NCBI GenBank assembly: GCA_024734495.1
Contig: JALMQS010000187.1
Coordinates: 12,977,952-13,041,951, forward strand
Direction of reading: 5' to 3'
Origin: Forficula auricularia
Lineage: Eukaryota; Arthropoda; Insecta; Dermaptera; Forficulidae
Length of the DNA: 64,000 nt
The notes beneath the pieces are model-generated. The model ran no database searches. It was not told the DNA's origin and saw only the letters and a list, made by a program, of their open reading frames with translations. A program made the position numbers and the translations under genes. Of the stretch, positions 43,891 through 56,683 are shown piece after piece. The stretch's first letter is position 1; each line of letters starts with the position of its first letter.

Positions 43891-44839
43891 TAGTTGTTTT
43901 TTTTAGCTATTTTTATTCAGAATTTTGGACTTAGGAATTTTTATTTTTGGTTTTGGCCTACGGACCTCTCCAATCAATTCAAGTATGATATCTGGTATTA
44001 CGACGGCTTTAAATATGAAAGACTGCTGTCTTTTAGATCTACCACTGATAATTCGAACTTTTCAAAGCTTAAAATTTTTTTGAATGAAACAAATTGAATA
44101 CTCCTATAGGATAGCTTAAGCGTTGCCTTTTCTGCCGATTAGGTTGCATAACTTCAAGGTATTCCATTTTGCTTATTGGAATTATTAAACTATCAATAAG
44201 TATGTCTTAAAGCCTTTAATAAAAGACAAAATTTCGTACCTGCACCCTGTACGACTTAATGAAAATGACTCACTATTTGAAATTGATAGTGTCTTACTAC
44301 TAGGGGGGGGGGGGGGATTAAAAAAATATAATAATAATAATTAATATTATGGAATTTCATTTTAAACTCCTAATAATATAAAAGTATTAGTTTTTCAAGA
44401 TCTCTTTTTGCCAGATCTGATAATGCCAAATGCCCCTCACCCCAACCTTTTGGGGTCCAGCCGATCAATGTCTCTGCGTTCCTTTAATAAGGCCATTGGA
44501 GGGGAAATAAATATACGTCAGCCTGTATATTTTTTTTAATCGTTATATAATAATATAAAATAAAAATAAGAGTAAAAAATGAAAACTTTTTTCAAGGCTT
44601 GGTGATTTGACAATTTTAACGCCAGAGCTAGAAGCTAAAACTTGGCACAAAATCTCAACTTATTAGTACAAACTTATTGGTAATAAAATATCAGCTCATT
44701 AGCTAAGCTAGTTCAAGAGCTCCTATATGATTCAATTTTTTTTCTTATTTTAAGAATTTTTCAATTTGAAGTCTCGAAGAAAGGCTAAAATCTAGACCCA
44801 CAGACATTCACAAAATAACGATATATTTTATATTTCAAA

Positions 44840-45450
44840 TAAACTGCAACGGATCGTTGCTAAACTTTATCCAAATTCATTTGAAATATTAATATGTTCT
44901 AGAGTAAAGTACTTTAAAATATAATTTTACTAAAAACTTTATTTAACCTTTTTTGTGGATCCCAAGGTACTTAATTAGGATATTAAATTTCATCAAAATT
45001 GGTTAAGTCATTTTCAAGATATTTAGAAAAAACTAAAAAAGTACTGAAATAAAGTACTAATGTTTGTGGACCGATATGTACCAAAAACTAATCAGCGCTT
45101 CATTTTGTTAAACTAATGGTAGGTTTTCAATTTCATTTCAATCAGCGCAAAGGTGTGGAAAAAATCGTAGACGAAAAAAACGATAACACACACATCCATC
45201 CATCCATTCATCCATCCATCCCCACGCACTTCCAAAAAAAAATGGCACTTTTTGGCCTCTCGACGAGATTCCAGGTAATTTTTGGCAAAACCGTCACGTG
45301 CTAAAATTCAATCTCATTGAATACTTCAATTTGTGACCTTAATTGAGTCCATGGGTTCCGTAGTCTTTACCTGAGGACCCTTTGAAGTCGCGCTTGCCGC
45401 GAGAGCGATTCCAATACTTTCTCCCATGCTTCGCATTGGATAAAGTAAAA
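44840..45450 (-). repeat. dispersed repeat family A, copy 3 (reverse)
   Basis: Reverse copy of 22752-23440, from tgcaacggatcgttgctaaa (44850) to cccatgcttcgcattggataaagt (45424). Confidence 0.8.
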
Positions 45451-46419
45451 ATGCAATTTTGGGACTAAACACATATCACAATGTGAAAAACTACGTTCTT
45501 TCAACCAGCAATACTGTCATATCTCTTAATTTAATATTTGACTACTAGATGACAGGAGTGTCTCAACAATTAAAAGCATTGTTTACTTCATAAAATCTTT
45601 AAATGTATTTATCTCAAAACTTGATTTTTTGAGTTGTGCCACTATTGCAGCCCACGAGCGATATATCAAAAAGTGATTATTTAAAGATCAGATTGAGATT
45701 CATAATAAGGTGAGCATAAAGATTATACGGAGACATGTTTTATTTTTTTGGATATGGTAATTGTAGTAGGTAATTATTTTTTTTTGAACCCCACTTACCT
45801 TAGTAAACTTCAATATTATGTCTCCCTTGGGAGAATGTAGATAATTTTCATGACACGATTGATGACCTCTCTGATGCCCAGATCGCTTTTTTTATGCGAT
45901 TTTTTTTCTAATTAAATTTTTATTGAACGTTTATTTATATCCTGTAATATTTCGATGTTTATCTCTAGATTTTGAGAGGGAGGGGTTCTAACACCCTCCC
46001 CCGCTGTATATGGTCTTGTTTGTTTAAAACCTCAATTTTAATCATGACAGAACCAACTTAAATATACTTTTTGGTTGTCTAGATGCAACGAGAATCAAAC
46101 TAGATATATTTTTTTTAAATCTTTAAAAAAATTAACTTATCTATTAATGAATGTATTTAGTTTTTGTTTAGATATGTATTTTAGTCTTTTTTTTATTTAT
46201 TAAGAAGATAATTACAAAAGAATAAAAGTCAAGATTATATATATTTTCTATTCAGAGTCTAATCTAGTCAGGGGCAACAGGTGCAAAATAGGGATGAGAT
46301 TTGAACATCGATGGAAAACAACCGATGTTTTTGTTAAATCGATGTTTTTAAATATTTACATTTTTTTGGATTAATTTTGATTAATTAATGATGAATTGAC
46401 ATACTCATTCTCTCCTTTT

Positions 46420-47130
46420 TAACCGACTTCAAAAAAGGTAGAGGTTCTCTATTCGAATGAATTTTTTTTTTTTTTTTTTTTGGGTGCCTATGTTACCTCA
46501 TATCTCCGCCAATTTTGAAAAAAAAATTGCATTGGGTTCAGTCTAGCTTCCGATTGGTCCCATTTTTTTCATAGGTATTAGACCTTTTTTGTTAGGTTCG
46601 TTCAGGCCTGACTTCTTTGTTTATGAACCGATTTCGATGATTCTTTTTTTATTGGAAAGGGGGTGTCTTAGGGATGGTGTCATATTAATTTGGTCAAGTT
46701 CTGATGATATCATCACTATTAATAACATCACTCAAAAGAGAGAAATAAAAATAATTTTTAAGAAAAAATAAAAACCGACTTCAAAAAATTAAATGCAACA
46801 AATAAAATACACTAAAAGGTATAAAATAATTATTATCTTATTTAGTTACAACTAAATGACGAAATATTAACATGAAATTACTTTTTGAAGTCGGTGCCAA
46901 ACAAACTATACCTATAAGCGAGCGTACCCTCCAAACGTACTAAGTAAGATCCGTCGAGTGCGATTCATAAAAGGTATATGTTTGGCACCGACTTCAAAAA
47001 GTAATTTCATGTTAATATTTCCTAGTTTAGTTGTAACTAAATAAGTTAATAATTATTTTATACCTTTTAGTGTATTTTATTTGTTGCATTTAATTTTTTG
47101 AAGTCGGTTTTATTTTTTTCTTAAAAATTA
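46420..47130 (-). repeat. dispersed repeat family B, copy 2
   Basis: Same internal palindrome as 24195-24925, with the outer end aaccgacttcaaaaaaggtagagg at 46421, so the element is reversed relative to copy 1. Confidence 0.85.
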
Positions 47131-47482
47131 TTAAATATAATTATAGATATTGTTTTTGTTTTGTTTAATAAATTACAACTAATAAATAAAAATATTTAAT
47201 TTTGATATTAGAATCAGTGTATTTTGAAAATAAATAAAATAAAAGATACATGGATGTTTTTGAAGACAATTGCATCTTTTCAATAGAAATAAAAATTAGT
47301 ACTGCCTGTTTACCCTGATTTCGGATAACAAATCACACGAGATCTGTTACGACAATATATTTAATAATATATTAAAGTATACATATTAAATTAATCAAAA
47401 TATTCATATTTTGCCATTGTATCAAGGTCTAGAATTGATAATAAATTTCAAATATTTTTTATACTATATAAATCATTAGATA

Positions 47483-47799
47483 ATCCTTAGACCATGAAAT
47501 ATATAGACACATCCTCTGCTACTCTCCACACAGAGTGAAGTGAGGCCAACATCGCCTACAGATGACGTCACGTTCTCGCATAAATATTTTGGTAATATTA
47601 ATATAATATTAATTTGCGATTATTGGAATCCAAAATAAATAATCTAAACTACAATAAATTTATCTCAATGTATAATAATTCCTATAGTGGCCATGCTATT
47701 TCTGGGTGTTCCTACCTACAGATGACGTCACATTCTCTAGTTGATGTTGGCCTCACCAAATCGACACCAGGGCGTGTCTATATATTTCATGGTCTAAGA
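47483..47799. mobile_element. MITE with TTAGACCATGAAATATATAG ends
   Basis: Inverted ends TTAGACCATGAAATATATAG and ctatatatttcatggtctaa, with subterminal gaggccaac/gttggcctc and two tacagatgacgtcac blocks. The flanks share agataatcc, consistent with a 9-bp duplication as made by Mutator-like elements. Confidence 0.75.
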
Positions 47800-47940
47800 G
47801 ATAATCCCTAATATAAATTAAAAATAGCCTATTTATTGTTTTTTAACAAGTTAGAGCGCCCAATGTAATGCTTGGGAACTATCATAACAATATTGATAAA
47901 TAAACTGGCTCTAAATGTTAGTTATTCAATAGATTAGCCG

Positions 47941-48145
47941 TTCAAAAGCAGAGTGGACCATCCCACAAATCTCATTTTCGCTGATTTTTGATAAAACTAA
48001 ATAGACAGAGTGGTCCAAACTTGGTTTTTAAACGTCCTTCTAGATTACAGCACAGATACCACTTATGCCTCGAATCTTTACCTCTATTTTTCTGGATTTC
48101 TGATAAAAAAAACAAAAGTAGGATGATCCACTCTGCTTTTGAACC
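47941..48145. mobile_element. small MITE with ttcaaaagcagagtgga ends
   Basis: Inverted ends ttcaaaagcagagtggacca and tgatccactctgcttttgaa around a 170-bp AT-rich core. Class unknown. Confidence 0.65.
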
Positions 48146-48501
48146 CCTCATATATGTTCCCAAAATCGAAAAAAATAGTTTTATAACTTAATTAAATTAT
48201 AAATAACTTTTATTATTATAATTAATTTTGTTATGTTATATAAATATTAATGATGATTTAATAAATAAATAAATATTGAAATTAATTTTAATTTTTTTAT
48301 TATTTTTTTTATTTTAAGCAAAAAAAAAATAGATATATACTTTTGAGTGAAATTTTGGAAACCACTTTTTCTATAGTATAATACATTCATTGATAATATT
48401 TAAAAATATTTAATTTTTAATTTAGTAATATGAAGTGGAATTTTGAATTTTTTTTTTTTTTTTAGATAAAAACCAACATTGAAAATCAACCACGTGGGTA
48501 T

Positions 48502-48723
48502 CAGTGGCGAGCGGTCCATGGATGCTGTAGATGCGGCGCATCCCCTAAATTTTCAAACTGTGTCATAAAAAATATACTGTTAGATTTGAAAAATAACGTA
48601 AAATTATGTTTCCTTTATTCGATGAAATTTGCGAAAAGGAGTGAATAATAAAATAAAAAATTTTAAAAATGGGGTTTTTTTTTGGACAGCATCCCCTGGT
48701 TGAAAAATCACAGCCCGCCACTG
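48502..48723. mobile_element. short hAT-like MITE
   Basis: Ends CAGTGGCGAGCGG and CCCGCCACTG, subterminal gcatccccta and gcatcccctgg. Flanks gtgggtat and tgaggtat suggest a decayed 8-bp duplication. Confidence 0.6.
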
Positions 48724-48832
48724 GTGAGGTATCTCTTTTACCAGGAAGTATCTCTCAGCCAAATAATTATAAATATATCCAATATTATGATAAATAAATA
48801 AATTAATGAAATAATCTTAAATAAATAAATAT

Positions 48833-50196
48833 ACAGGGCGAGTTTTTTTTATCTTGAGACAGTCCTACAACTCAAAAACAGTGCATTATTTGAAAAAAAG
48901 TTTATTTATATCAAGGGGGGGAACTAAACTACGCTATTGTTTGACGACCCAGAAGAAGCTTTCAAGGGTATTTCAAGGTCAAGTTCTGATTTTAAATGGA
49001 AACCTATATGTTTCTGAACATATTCCCAATCTAGAAAAAAAAACTGAACAACTTTCAATAACTTTTAAGGAGTTAGGTGTTGGTTCTAGGTGAAACATTT
49101 TAATATAATAATAAAGCTTGAACAACCTCGCATCTTGCTCAAGTTTTATTATTATGAACAACTTTCATTAGTTTTACTTAGGGAAAATGGTGTGGGTTTT
49201 AGGTGAAACATGATATTAATTAATAAAGTAAAGGGAGTGTAGTTCACAATCAATGAAATAAAACTCAAAGAGGTTTATACAGACTCAATATATTTCGGGT
49301 TATTAGCCCATCTTCATTATCTTTTGCGATCACATGTTCAAATATTATTAGTTTTTAATCTGTAAACTCCTGAACATTGGCTAATAACCCGAAATATATT
49401 GAGCCTGTATAAGCCTTTTTGAGTTTTATTTCATTCATTGTGAAACTACACTCCATTTATTTTATTAATTAACTTTCATTAGAACTATTTTTTATACGAC
49501 ACCAAATAAACAAAATATTAAATCAATTAGATCTCACAAAAATCTTAATAATTATTTTTAACAATCATTCAACTTAATTATCAAATATTAATCATCAAAT
49601 ATTAAATTATTAAATAAATATAATAATTTAATAATTTTTCCACACTGTTCTGAAACATTCCAGAGTGTATCTCAAGTCTTCTGGATGAATTCCAGTTCCA
49701 ATTTCGTTATTTTGGCCTTTTAAGTTTCTTCGTAGCCTTTACATTTTCTGTTTTTTTTTTGTTTTTTTAATAGATTTACAACAGGATAAAATGAAGCTCT
49801 TGAGGGCCAAATTATTAACTATTATTAAATTATTTATTTAATTAATTTAATTAATATTTGATCATTATTATTAGATAATTAAATTGAATGATTGTTAAAA
49901 ATAATTATTAAAATTTTTTTGATTAATTTTAATTGATTTAATATTTTTTTATTTGATGTCGTATAAAAAAATAGTTCCTATGAAAGTTGTTCAGTTTTTT
50001 ATGTAGATTTAGGCTATGGAAAGAAAAATATGTTTCCATTCAAAAAAACAGAACTTGACCTTGAAATACCCTTGAAAGCTTGGTCTAATTCAACAAACAA
50101 TAGCATAGTTTAGTTTCCCCCTTGAACTTTTTTCATATAATGCACTGTTTTTGAGTTATAAGACTGTCTCAAGATAAAAAAAACTCAGCCCGTATA
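48833..50196. mobile_element. long-armed foldback transposon with interrupted left arm
   Basis: Ends acagggcgagttttttttatcttgagaca and its reverse at 50160-50196, with arms over 215 bp. The left arm stops at about 49055 and resumes at 49474 (aactttcattagaactatttttta), as the match to 49850-49985 shows. The 49055-49473 block is a later insertion carrying a Penelope-type foldback. Confidence 0.8.
49055..49473. mobile_element. Penelope-type foldback inserted in the arm
   Basis: Arms 'gtgtagttcacaatcaatgaaataaaactcaaag' and reverse. Cores: minus 49284-49316 (ATGAAGAT, GGGCTAATAACCC, GAAATATATTGAG) and plus 49370-49402 (CTGAACAT, GG..CC, GAAATATATTGAG). The left part 'ggagttaggtgttggttctaggtgaaacat' recurs at 60985-61025, 61145-61195 and 41515-41565. 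Confidence 0.65.
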
Positions 50197-50434
50197 TTGA
50201 TAAAAATATTCCCATTACTTACTGGTAAAAGAGATGGTCCAGTTTTTTTTTCTTTCTTTAGACATTTAAAGCATTAATCATAATTAGATGTAGCCTTAAA
50301 ATTATTATTATTATTATTATTATAGATATACAATATCTATGGTGTTTTATAATGTCAACAATTCGAGGAGTATCAAATACAGAAGTATTTTTTCTAAAGC
50401 ATCATATGAATCTAAATTTCTCCACAATCAAATT

Positions 50435-51028
50435 AAGGGGGTTCGGGGCTGTTTACCATTTTTATAAGAAAATGCTCAAATTTTTACCATCGAATCATTG
50501 ATGTATTAAATATCTATTCGAGAAATTTGATGTTGATCGTCTGTCCCATTACCGAGAAATAAATTATTGAAAATTGTCCTTTTAACATGGGAGTAAATGG
50601 ACCAAGCTTTTAAAAGGGCTCTAACTTTTATACAAATTATACCATTTTCAACAAATTTATACAGATCAATAATTCAACTTTTAACTAATTAAATAGATTT
50701 GACAGTCTATTTAATTAGTTATTAATAAATGTAAAAATAAAAAGTTATTTGCAGCCAACAAAATATAACAAAAACACTAGTGTAGAATTGCAACTCTATT
50801 TCTTGAAATCGTTTTTGTGTTAAATAAATGTTTTTATAATGAGAAAAAATTTATCTCAATTTTCTTTTTATTAATATTATCAAAACAAAGATTTTTATTC
50901 GAAATTAACCTCATTATTAACAACTTTTTTTTTTATTAAAAAATTTACTGAACAGAAGTTGTCACTCTGCAGAAATACAAAAGATTTTTCGGAGATCAAC
51001 CAGATAGATAAGCTGTCCCGAACCTCCT
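50435..51028. mobile_element. MITE with TTAA-flanked GGGGGTTCGGG ends
   Basis: ttaaGGGGGTTCGGGGCTGT at the left and ctgtCCCGAACCTCCttaa at the right: short inverted repeats between TTAA tetranucleotides, the target-site habit of piggyBac-type transposons. No coding sequence. Confidence 0.65.
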
Positions 51029-51840
51029 TAAGGCATTTTAATTCTAAAATGTGTTATAATGTTTGAAAACATGTGAACGAGAGCACCAGAGACGATTATT
51101 TAATACCACATTTGAACGAAATATGTGAGCACTTTATAATAAATTCACAGGCAAAGAATAAATTAATAAAATTGAATTTATGACAAGAATTTAGGGGAGA
51201 GGAAAAAAATTCATTCACTTGATTTGTAAATGAAAATAATATGGAAAGAGTAAAAGACGAGGAATGTGATTTATTAAGAATAGACACAATTTTATTCAAT
51301 TATTATTTTTGACAATTTTTTTTTCTTTTTTTATAAAAATTAAAAGCAAATTTTAACAAAATATCAAAAAAATTTTTTTTAAATAGAATCCTTGCGATTT
51401 TCTTATCATAAATTCATTGGAATATAAATTCAAATAATTATTAAATAATATTAATAAATATGCTATTATCAATTAATAATCATCATTTTGAAACAAGAAA
51501 CGAATTCGGGGCTCGTTTATTTTTTTTTTTATTTTATCTTTAGATTATTTTTTTTATAAACAACAGGCTAAAGCCACAGACAATGCATCTTAACAAGTCT
51601 CAATCGATGTGCTTGGGGGGGGGTTAATTATACTAGGTAAGGCTGAGCGGACTTATACTCATTTTTTTAAGATCATAAATAGTTGAATTAAAAAGAGAAT
51701 ATTCATATTATTTAAGCCACGTACCTATCGCTCTATAAATCATAACATTTACAATCATAGTTGTTGGATAGGGGTTTCTATTGTTATTGTTAAATGTTAT
51801 TTTGATGTTAATTGAATATTTTATAAAATAAAGATCGGAT

Positions 51841-51990
51841 GTCGGGTTAGCCGAGGGGTTAGCGTACTAGCCTGCTAATCAAGTGGACCCGGGTTCAAAT
51901 CCGACTCGAGGCAACCGGTTAAAAATCTGATCCCTGCATAGAAGTCATTCCAATATTGCGTTATTAATATATTTCATCACAAGAGTGTTA
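51841..51990 (+). mobile_element. tRNA-like SINE head
   Basis: gtcgggttagccgaggggtt with B box CCGGGTTCAAATCCGACTC, 45 bases apart, followed by a non-tRNA body. It could fold as a tRNA, but the position in repeat DNA and similarity to 34714-34925 favour a SINE. Confidence 0.6.
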
Positions 51991-52049
51991 CATACTTAAA
52001 AATTGGAAAGATGGGTCTCATTTGAGTTTATGTATTTTTGTAAAAGTTA

Positions 52050-52323
52050 CACCAGACATTACTCCTTCTGATGTCCGCTTGTTTCGATCGATGGCTCATG
52101 GCCTGTCTGAGCAGCACTTCACATCATATGAAGAAACCAAAAATTGAGTCGATTCGTGGATAGCCTCAAAAGATGAAGCGGTATCCGTATGCTGCCAGAA
52201 AGATGGAAGAAAGTAGTGGCCAGCGATGGAAAATACTTTGAATGATACACGTGTAACCAATTTTTTTCATTAAAGCCTTAAATTTTGAGGGGAAACAGCG
52301 GAAGCAAAGTTGTACACCTTGTA
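52050..52323 (+). pseudogene. mariner transposase C-terminal remnant
   Basis: Reads VTPDITPSDVRLFRSMAHGL, EQHFTSYEETKN, stop, VDSWIASKDE, and after a frameshift near 52180 GIRMLPERWKKVVASDGKYF with stop. These are the last third of mauritiana-like mariner transposase including the second Asp (S-D). The rest is missing. Confidence 0.85.
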
Positions 52324-52984
52324 TTATTTTTATTAATTTATAATTTTTAACTTGGAATATTGAATTTAGCAATTTGAATTCTCCCATTTATATAATTTAG
52401 CTCTTTTATAGTTGTAGCAAGCTCGATTCAAGACCTAACACTTCAGCTGAGATTTCGGGATGCCTGTTTTAGTCCAAAGAACTCTGATATCTGTCTTCAA
52501 TAGAAAAGACAGATACGAGGCAATGGAGAAGCAATACTAAAGCTGGAAACTACCCCCAGCTTCCACTAGCTTGTCTGCCATCTGGACCAGTCTGCAAAGC
52601 GCAGAATGGTCTTTGGTGGCATGATTGAAAACCCGAAACTTAAATATCTCCATGGATGATGCTATTTCTCAGACAACTTCTCTTAAATTCCTTAAATACT
52701 AATTCATTTCTTCTCCTTTGCTTGTATTTATTTCTATTGTCTTATTAAAGCAGAGAGACCATTGATAATATTTGTATAGGGTGCAGAATGCCCGAGTTCA
52801 AACCCTGATCACTGCTAAGTCCGGCTATGATCTAAGCAATTTACACAGTACATATGGTAAAATTATAAACATATACATATATAAAAAATATAAAAATCAC
52901 TTGGGATCTGGATGAATGGAAATTGTTCCCCAAGGCCCTAAAAAAAAAAATTGTATTTAAAATTTATAAATTTGAACGGTGTGA

Positions 52985-53212
52985 TAAAAATAAATAATAT
53001 ATATATTTGTAATTTGATTAACGGATTTTTTGGAACCGGAGATGGATAATAAAATTCAGAACACTATCTCTATAGTATTATAATTAGTTTAATAATCATG
53101 AATAGACAGACAGTCCATTTATGTCTATTTATGATGATATATAGTGTTTTGAATTTTATTATTCATCTCCAGTTCCAAAAAAATCCGTTAATCAAATTAC
53201 AAATATATAAAA
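52985..53212. repeat. palindromic MITE
   Basis: Arms 'tttgtaatttgattaacggatttttt-ggaac' and reverse of about 90 bp, around 'gaatagacagacagtccat'. No reading frame. Confidence 0.75.
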
Positions 53213-53596
53213 TAAAAAGAAACATGGCATATTGATAAGTTACAAAAATAAATAAATTATTGACTATTTAATTCGTATTCTATTATAATAATCGTTTGGT
53301 CAAATGAGTAGAAAGGTGACGTCACAACTAGTTTACATTATACCTTTTCATTTTCAAGTAAATTAAAAATATTTTGTAAAGAGCATTAAAAATAATCTGA
53401 AAGCCCCAATTTTCAGAAACATTAACGAATAAAGACTATTATTCTATGATTTACTTTTCAAGAAATAAGCTTGTGATCTCTAGATCAGTGATTCTCATCC
53501 TATTTTCGTCACGGCACACTTTTAATAATTTAAAAATTTGACGGCACACTAAAAATAAAATAAATTAATAGTATTTCATTATTCGTGTCCATGATT

Positions 53597-54157
53597 AATA
53601 ATTTAAGGAATCGTAGGGAGTTGGACATGACTTTAAATTAAATTAAATACAAGTTTTCATTAAATACGCCAAACGTTTCGTTGCTGTTTTGAAGCTTCTT
53701 CAGTGGCATTCTTCATTTATTAAACTTATTTGTCTGGATTTTTTACTAAGAGAAAAACCATTTCAAACAGTATTTTTACAATTCATTCAATTTATCAAAT
53801 AATATAAAATATAAACTTTTTAAAACAAAGTAATTGTTTCCTGTCAAAAAATTAATAATGATATCTCTTGGTACATAATAAAACATTTCTTTGTTCAATT
53901 TGATTCTTTTAATTTTTTGACAGGAAACAATTACTTTGTTTAAAAAAGTTTATATTTTATATTATTTGATAAATTGAATGAATTGTAAAAATACTGTTTG
54001 AAATGGTTTTTCTCTTAGTAAAAAATCCAAATAAGTTTAATAAATGAGCCACTGAAGAAGTTGCAAAACAGCAACGAAACGTTTGGCGTATTTAATGAAA
54101 ACTTGTATTTAATTTAATTTAAAGTCATGTCCAACTCTCTACGATTCCTTTAAATAA
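53597..54157. mobile_element. foldback Penelope-type repeat pair, longest arms
   Basis: Arms of about 270 bp (outer text aaggaatcgtagggagttgga and reverse) with very high identity, around a short AT centre at 53880. Cores: minus 53671-53703 (CTGAAGAA with a changed 5' side of stem II, GCTTC) and plus 54052-54085 (GTTGC/GCAAC, intact). Confidence 0.85.
54052..54085 (+). ncRNA. Penelope-type hammerhead ribozyme motif
   Basis: CTGAAGAA, stem II GTTGC/GCAAC around aaaaca, GAAACGTTTGG. Excellent pairing. Confidence 0.65.
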
Positions 54158-55181
54158 TAAATTAATAGAATTTTATTTGGTTTATTGATTGATGTACCTA
54201 TAAAATTATCATAGGACACTCTGCATCCTGTAAAATGTTACTACCTCTTCAGTTCAAATAATCAAATAACTACTTGGATTAAATGTAGTGTCATTTGATA
54301 AAGAAATGTAAAAAAAAAATAATAATTTTCGATTCGGGAGGAACCACTGCCTAGTAGTGGCGGCACACTTCAAGATCTCGCGGCACACTAAAGTTCCGCG
54401 GTACAGTGGTTGAAAATCACTGCTCTAGAAAGACAGATGGTTTAAATGTTTTTTTCAACTTACAATTCAATATAATCTTTTAAAATGTGTTAGCCCGCTT
54501 GGCCTTACAGTGTATAATCGTGTATTGAGGGTATTGGGAGGGATTGAGTAGGAAATGTGAGATACATCAAGCACCAAATATTACATCGCTAAATGAACCG
54601 TGGAAGCATCAAAAAAATGAGCCACACTCAACTCATAATATATATTATACATTATTTCTCCTCTTTTCATATCTTATTTATTAATCTCCAAATTTCAATG
54701 AACTTGAATCTAAGAAAATATGTCAAAAATGTTTAACGGGCACAATGTGAATTGTTTTTTTCTGAGGAAAGCACATCTAGTAAATTTTTTTTCATTTCGT
54801 ATTGAATATTATTAATATATAAGAATAATTCAAATATTGTCGTAAATTATTCTTTTATGCCCTTTTGTTGAATTATTTATTATTATTTTTTTTTTTTTTA
54901 TAAATACAATTCATTTTAGAATTTCCCAAAATACAATTGTGAACACGCAAATGTGCCCTTCTTCTACATCTAATTAGATTTTTCATTGTGAGAGAGAAGC
55001 AAATTCTAAAGAAATGCCTAAAATTGTTATTTCTTAAATTAAGAATAAAAAAATAAATAAATAAATAAATAAAAGAGGCTAAAATAAATCAAAAAGACAA
55101 TTTCTATTATTGTTTAGTTTTGTTTTTAATTTCAAGTACGCTCAAAATATATAATAGTATTTTTTTTTTTATTTTTTTTAG

Positions 55182-55338
55182 TAATTTATCTAAAAATAAA
55201 GCAGCTCTTGAAGCAGCATTAGCATGTAAAGGGGATTTGGAGAATGAATTTAGAGGGAATGCCTCTGAATTCAAACTTAAAATTTTACAAAGTGCGGAAT
55301 TACGAATAATATTTACATATGAAGAGAGCGGACCTTAG
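55182..55338 (+). CDS. terminal exon of an unidentified plus-strand gene
   Basis: A long T-rich tract and acceptor tttttttag|T open an exon whose first base completes a codon. It encodes 51 residues: NLSKNKAALEAALACKGD, LENEFRGNASEFKLKILQSA, ELRIIFTYEESGP, then TAG. The peptide is mixed, charged and helical-looking, unlike translated repeats around it, and ends in a natural-looking acidic tail. I do not recognise the protein. No upstream exon was found between 45 and 55 kb. Candidate AATAAA signals follow at about 55697 and 55727. Confidence 0.6.
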
Positions 55339-55568
55339 GCGAGATAAAAAAATGAATAGATCTCTAATCTAGTGAATTACTAAGCATTGCACGATTAAAT
55401 AATTAATTAAATTATCTTAAAAAAAAGGCTGCACTAAAAATGCGGTGGAATCGGCACCGCAAAAAGGATCGGCTTTTAGAAATACTTTTACAATAACTTG
55501 GCTAACGGGCCAAGCCGTATTTCTATTGCCTTCTAAAAATGTTTAAATTAGAATATGTATCTAGTAAT

Positions 55569-55611
<43 letters not shown>

Positions 55612-55760
55612 TGACGGCTTGAATAACCAGTGAATGAATGAATGGAAAGAACGATTCAATGAACAAGGAAGAGAAAAAAAAAATTAAAAAAAAAATTAAA
55701 TAAATAAATCATTTTATACAAATAGAGCAATAAATGCATAAATATGTGTGAATTAAATAA
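55339..55760 (+). other. presumed 3' UTR with (AAT)n microsatellite
   Basis: Downstream of the terminal exon, including an (AAT)n run at about 55566-55611 and AATAAA motifs near 55697 and 55727. Inferred only from position. Confidence 0.35.
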
Positions 55761-56249
55761 TTATATTTTGAAAATCAAATAAATAATAAAAAAGATTAGA
55801 ATGTTACAAAAATGCCCTTTTTTTAAAAGTGTCACAATTGTGAATAAAATAAATAAATACAAGAATACTTCGATTATTGGGGTTTATAATTTGATACCAA
55901 AATTCCAAATTCGCGTGAGGAGCCCACAAAGGGAATTACATTTCGCCACTTTCAGTCCACCTTTTGTAGCGAATATATCAGATTTGATTTTTGGCAGGGT
56001 GCGCGACGAAAACGACATCTGACGGCTGCATTAAATCATGCTCTAGAGCCGTGAAAGAGGTGCTAAATTAATTTATTTTGCATTAATAAATAATTTTTAA
56101 GAACCTCAAAGGAAAAAAGCAATACCGGTAGTGAATAAAAGATATTGAAACATACAAAGTAAGTATGAAAAGTATTAATAAGTAGTAAAGTTTATTATTG
56201 GAATAAGGGAGTATTAGGGAAGCAATATGGAATTGGAATAATTGTCGGA

Positions 56250-56404
56250 AAAGAGGTTTTTTTATTTAATTAGTTTTTTCCTCTTACTAAAAACAAGGAC
56301 TAAAAAGATGATCAAGGACAGTCGATGGTGGAGAAGTAATCTCAGGAGTCGAAGCTCAAATACAATGTAAACATTAATTCATGTAAAATAATTGGTTCAA
56401 TAAA
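56250..56404 (+). repeat. 155-bp repeat also at 60487-60646
   Basis: Sequence from ttttttatttaattagtttt to ataattggttcaataaa, including aaaaagatgatcaaggaca and cgatggtggagaagtaatctc, is present in direct orientation at both sites with about ten differences. Function unknown. Confidence 0.75.
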
Positions 56405-56623
56405 TAATATTGGAATAAGGTTAGCCGGAGATACTGTAACGGACTTTGGAAAAGCAGAAATGAAATGCTGACTTACGAGGTCTCTGACTTGTAAATAAAC
56501 AAAGAGTTTTTAATTGATTTTTCTTTTGGTGTTGTTGTTATCTTTTTGCTTGGAAATAAAGATTAACTGCATTTATCAATTTTTTCCGTTTTTCTAATTT
56601 CCAACTGGAAATGTATAAAATTT

Positions 56624-56683
56624 TCAGTCACTATTTCTGCCTGTATTTTTACAATTAACTACACAGCAACTATTATGCACCAT
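56624..56683 (-). pseudogene. THAP zinc-finger N-terminal remnant
   Basis: Minus-strand MVHNSCCVVNCKNTGRNSD, then stop. It continues in broken frames as KFYTFPVGN and KKLINAVNLY. THAP domains begin M-V-x-x-C-x-V-x-x-C and continue with a Phe-Pro and a Trp-Leu-x-Ala-Val segment, so this is a decayed start of a THAP protein, either a host gene copy or a P-like transposon. Confidence 0.55.

Larger units (their letters stand above)
53486..54422. mobile_element. hAT element with nested Penelope-type foldback
   Basis: Ends CAGTGATTCTCA and TGGTTGAAAATCACTG, subterminal cggcacact repeats, flanks ctctagat and ctctagaa (7 of 8 match). The interior is almost entirely a foldback (53597-54157) inserted later. 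Confidence 0.85.

Noticed and set aside
43894..44097. 67-codon frame after a T-rich acceptor-like tract
   Set aside because: Aromatic, AT-driven composition, no donor or partner exon, no recognised product.
44303..44320. G12-type homopolymer as a regulatory site
   Set aside because: Simple homopolymer in repeat DNA with no gene nearby.
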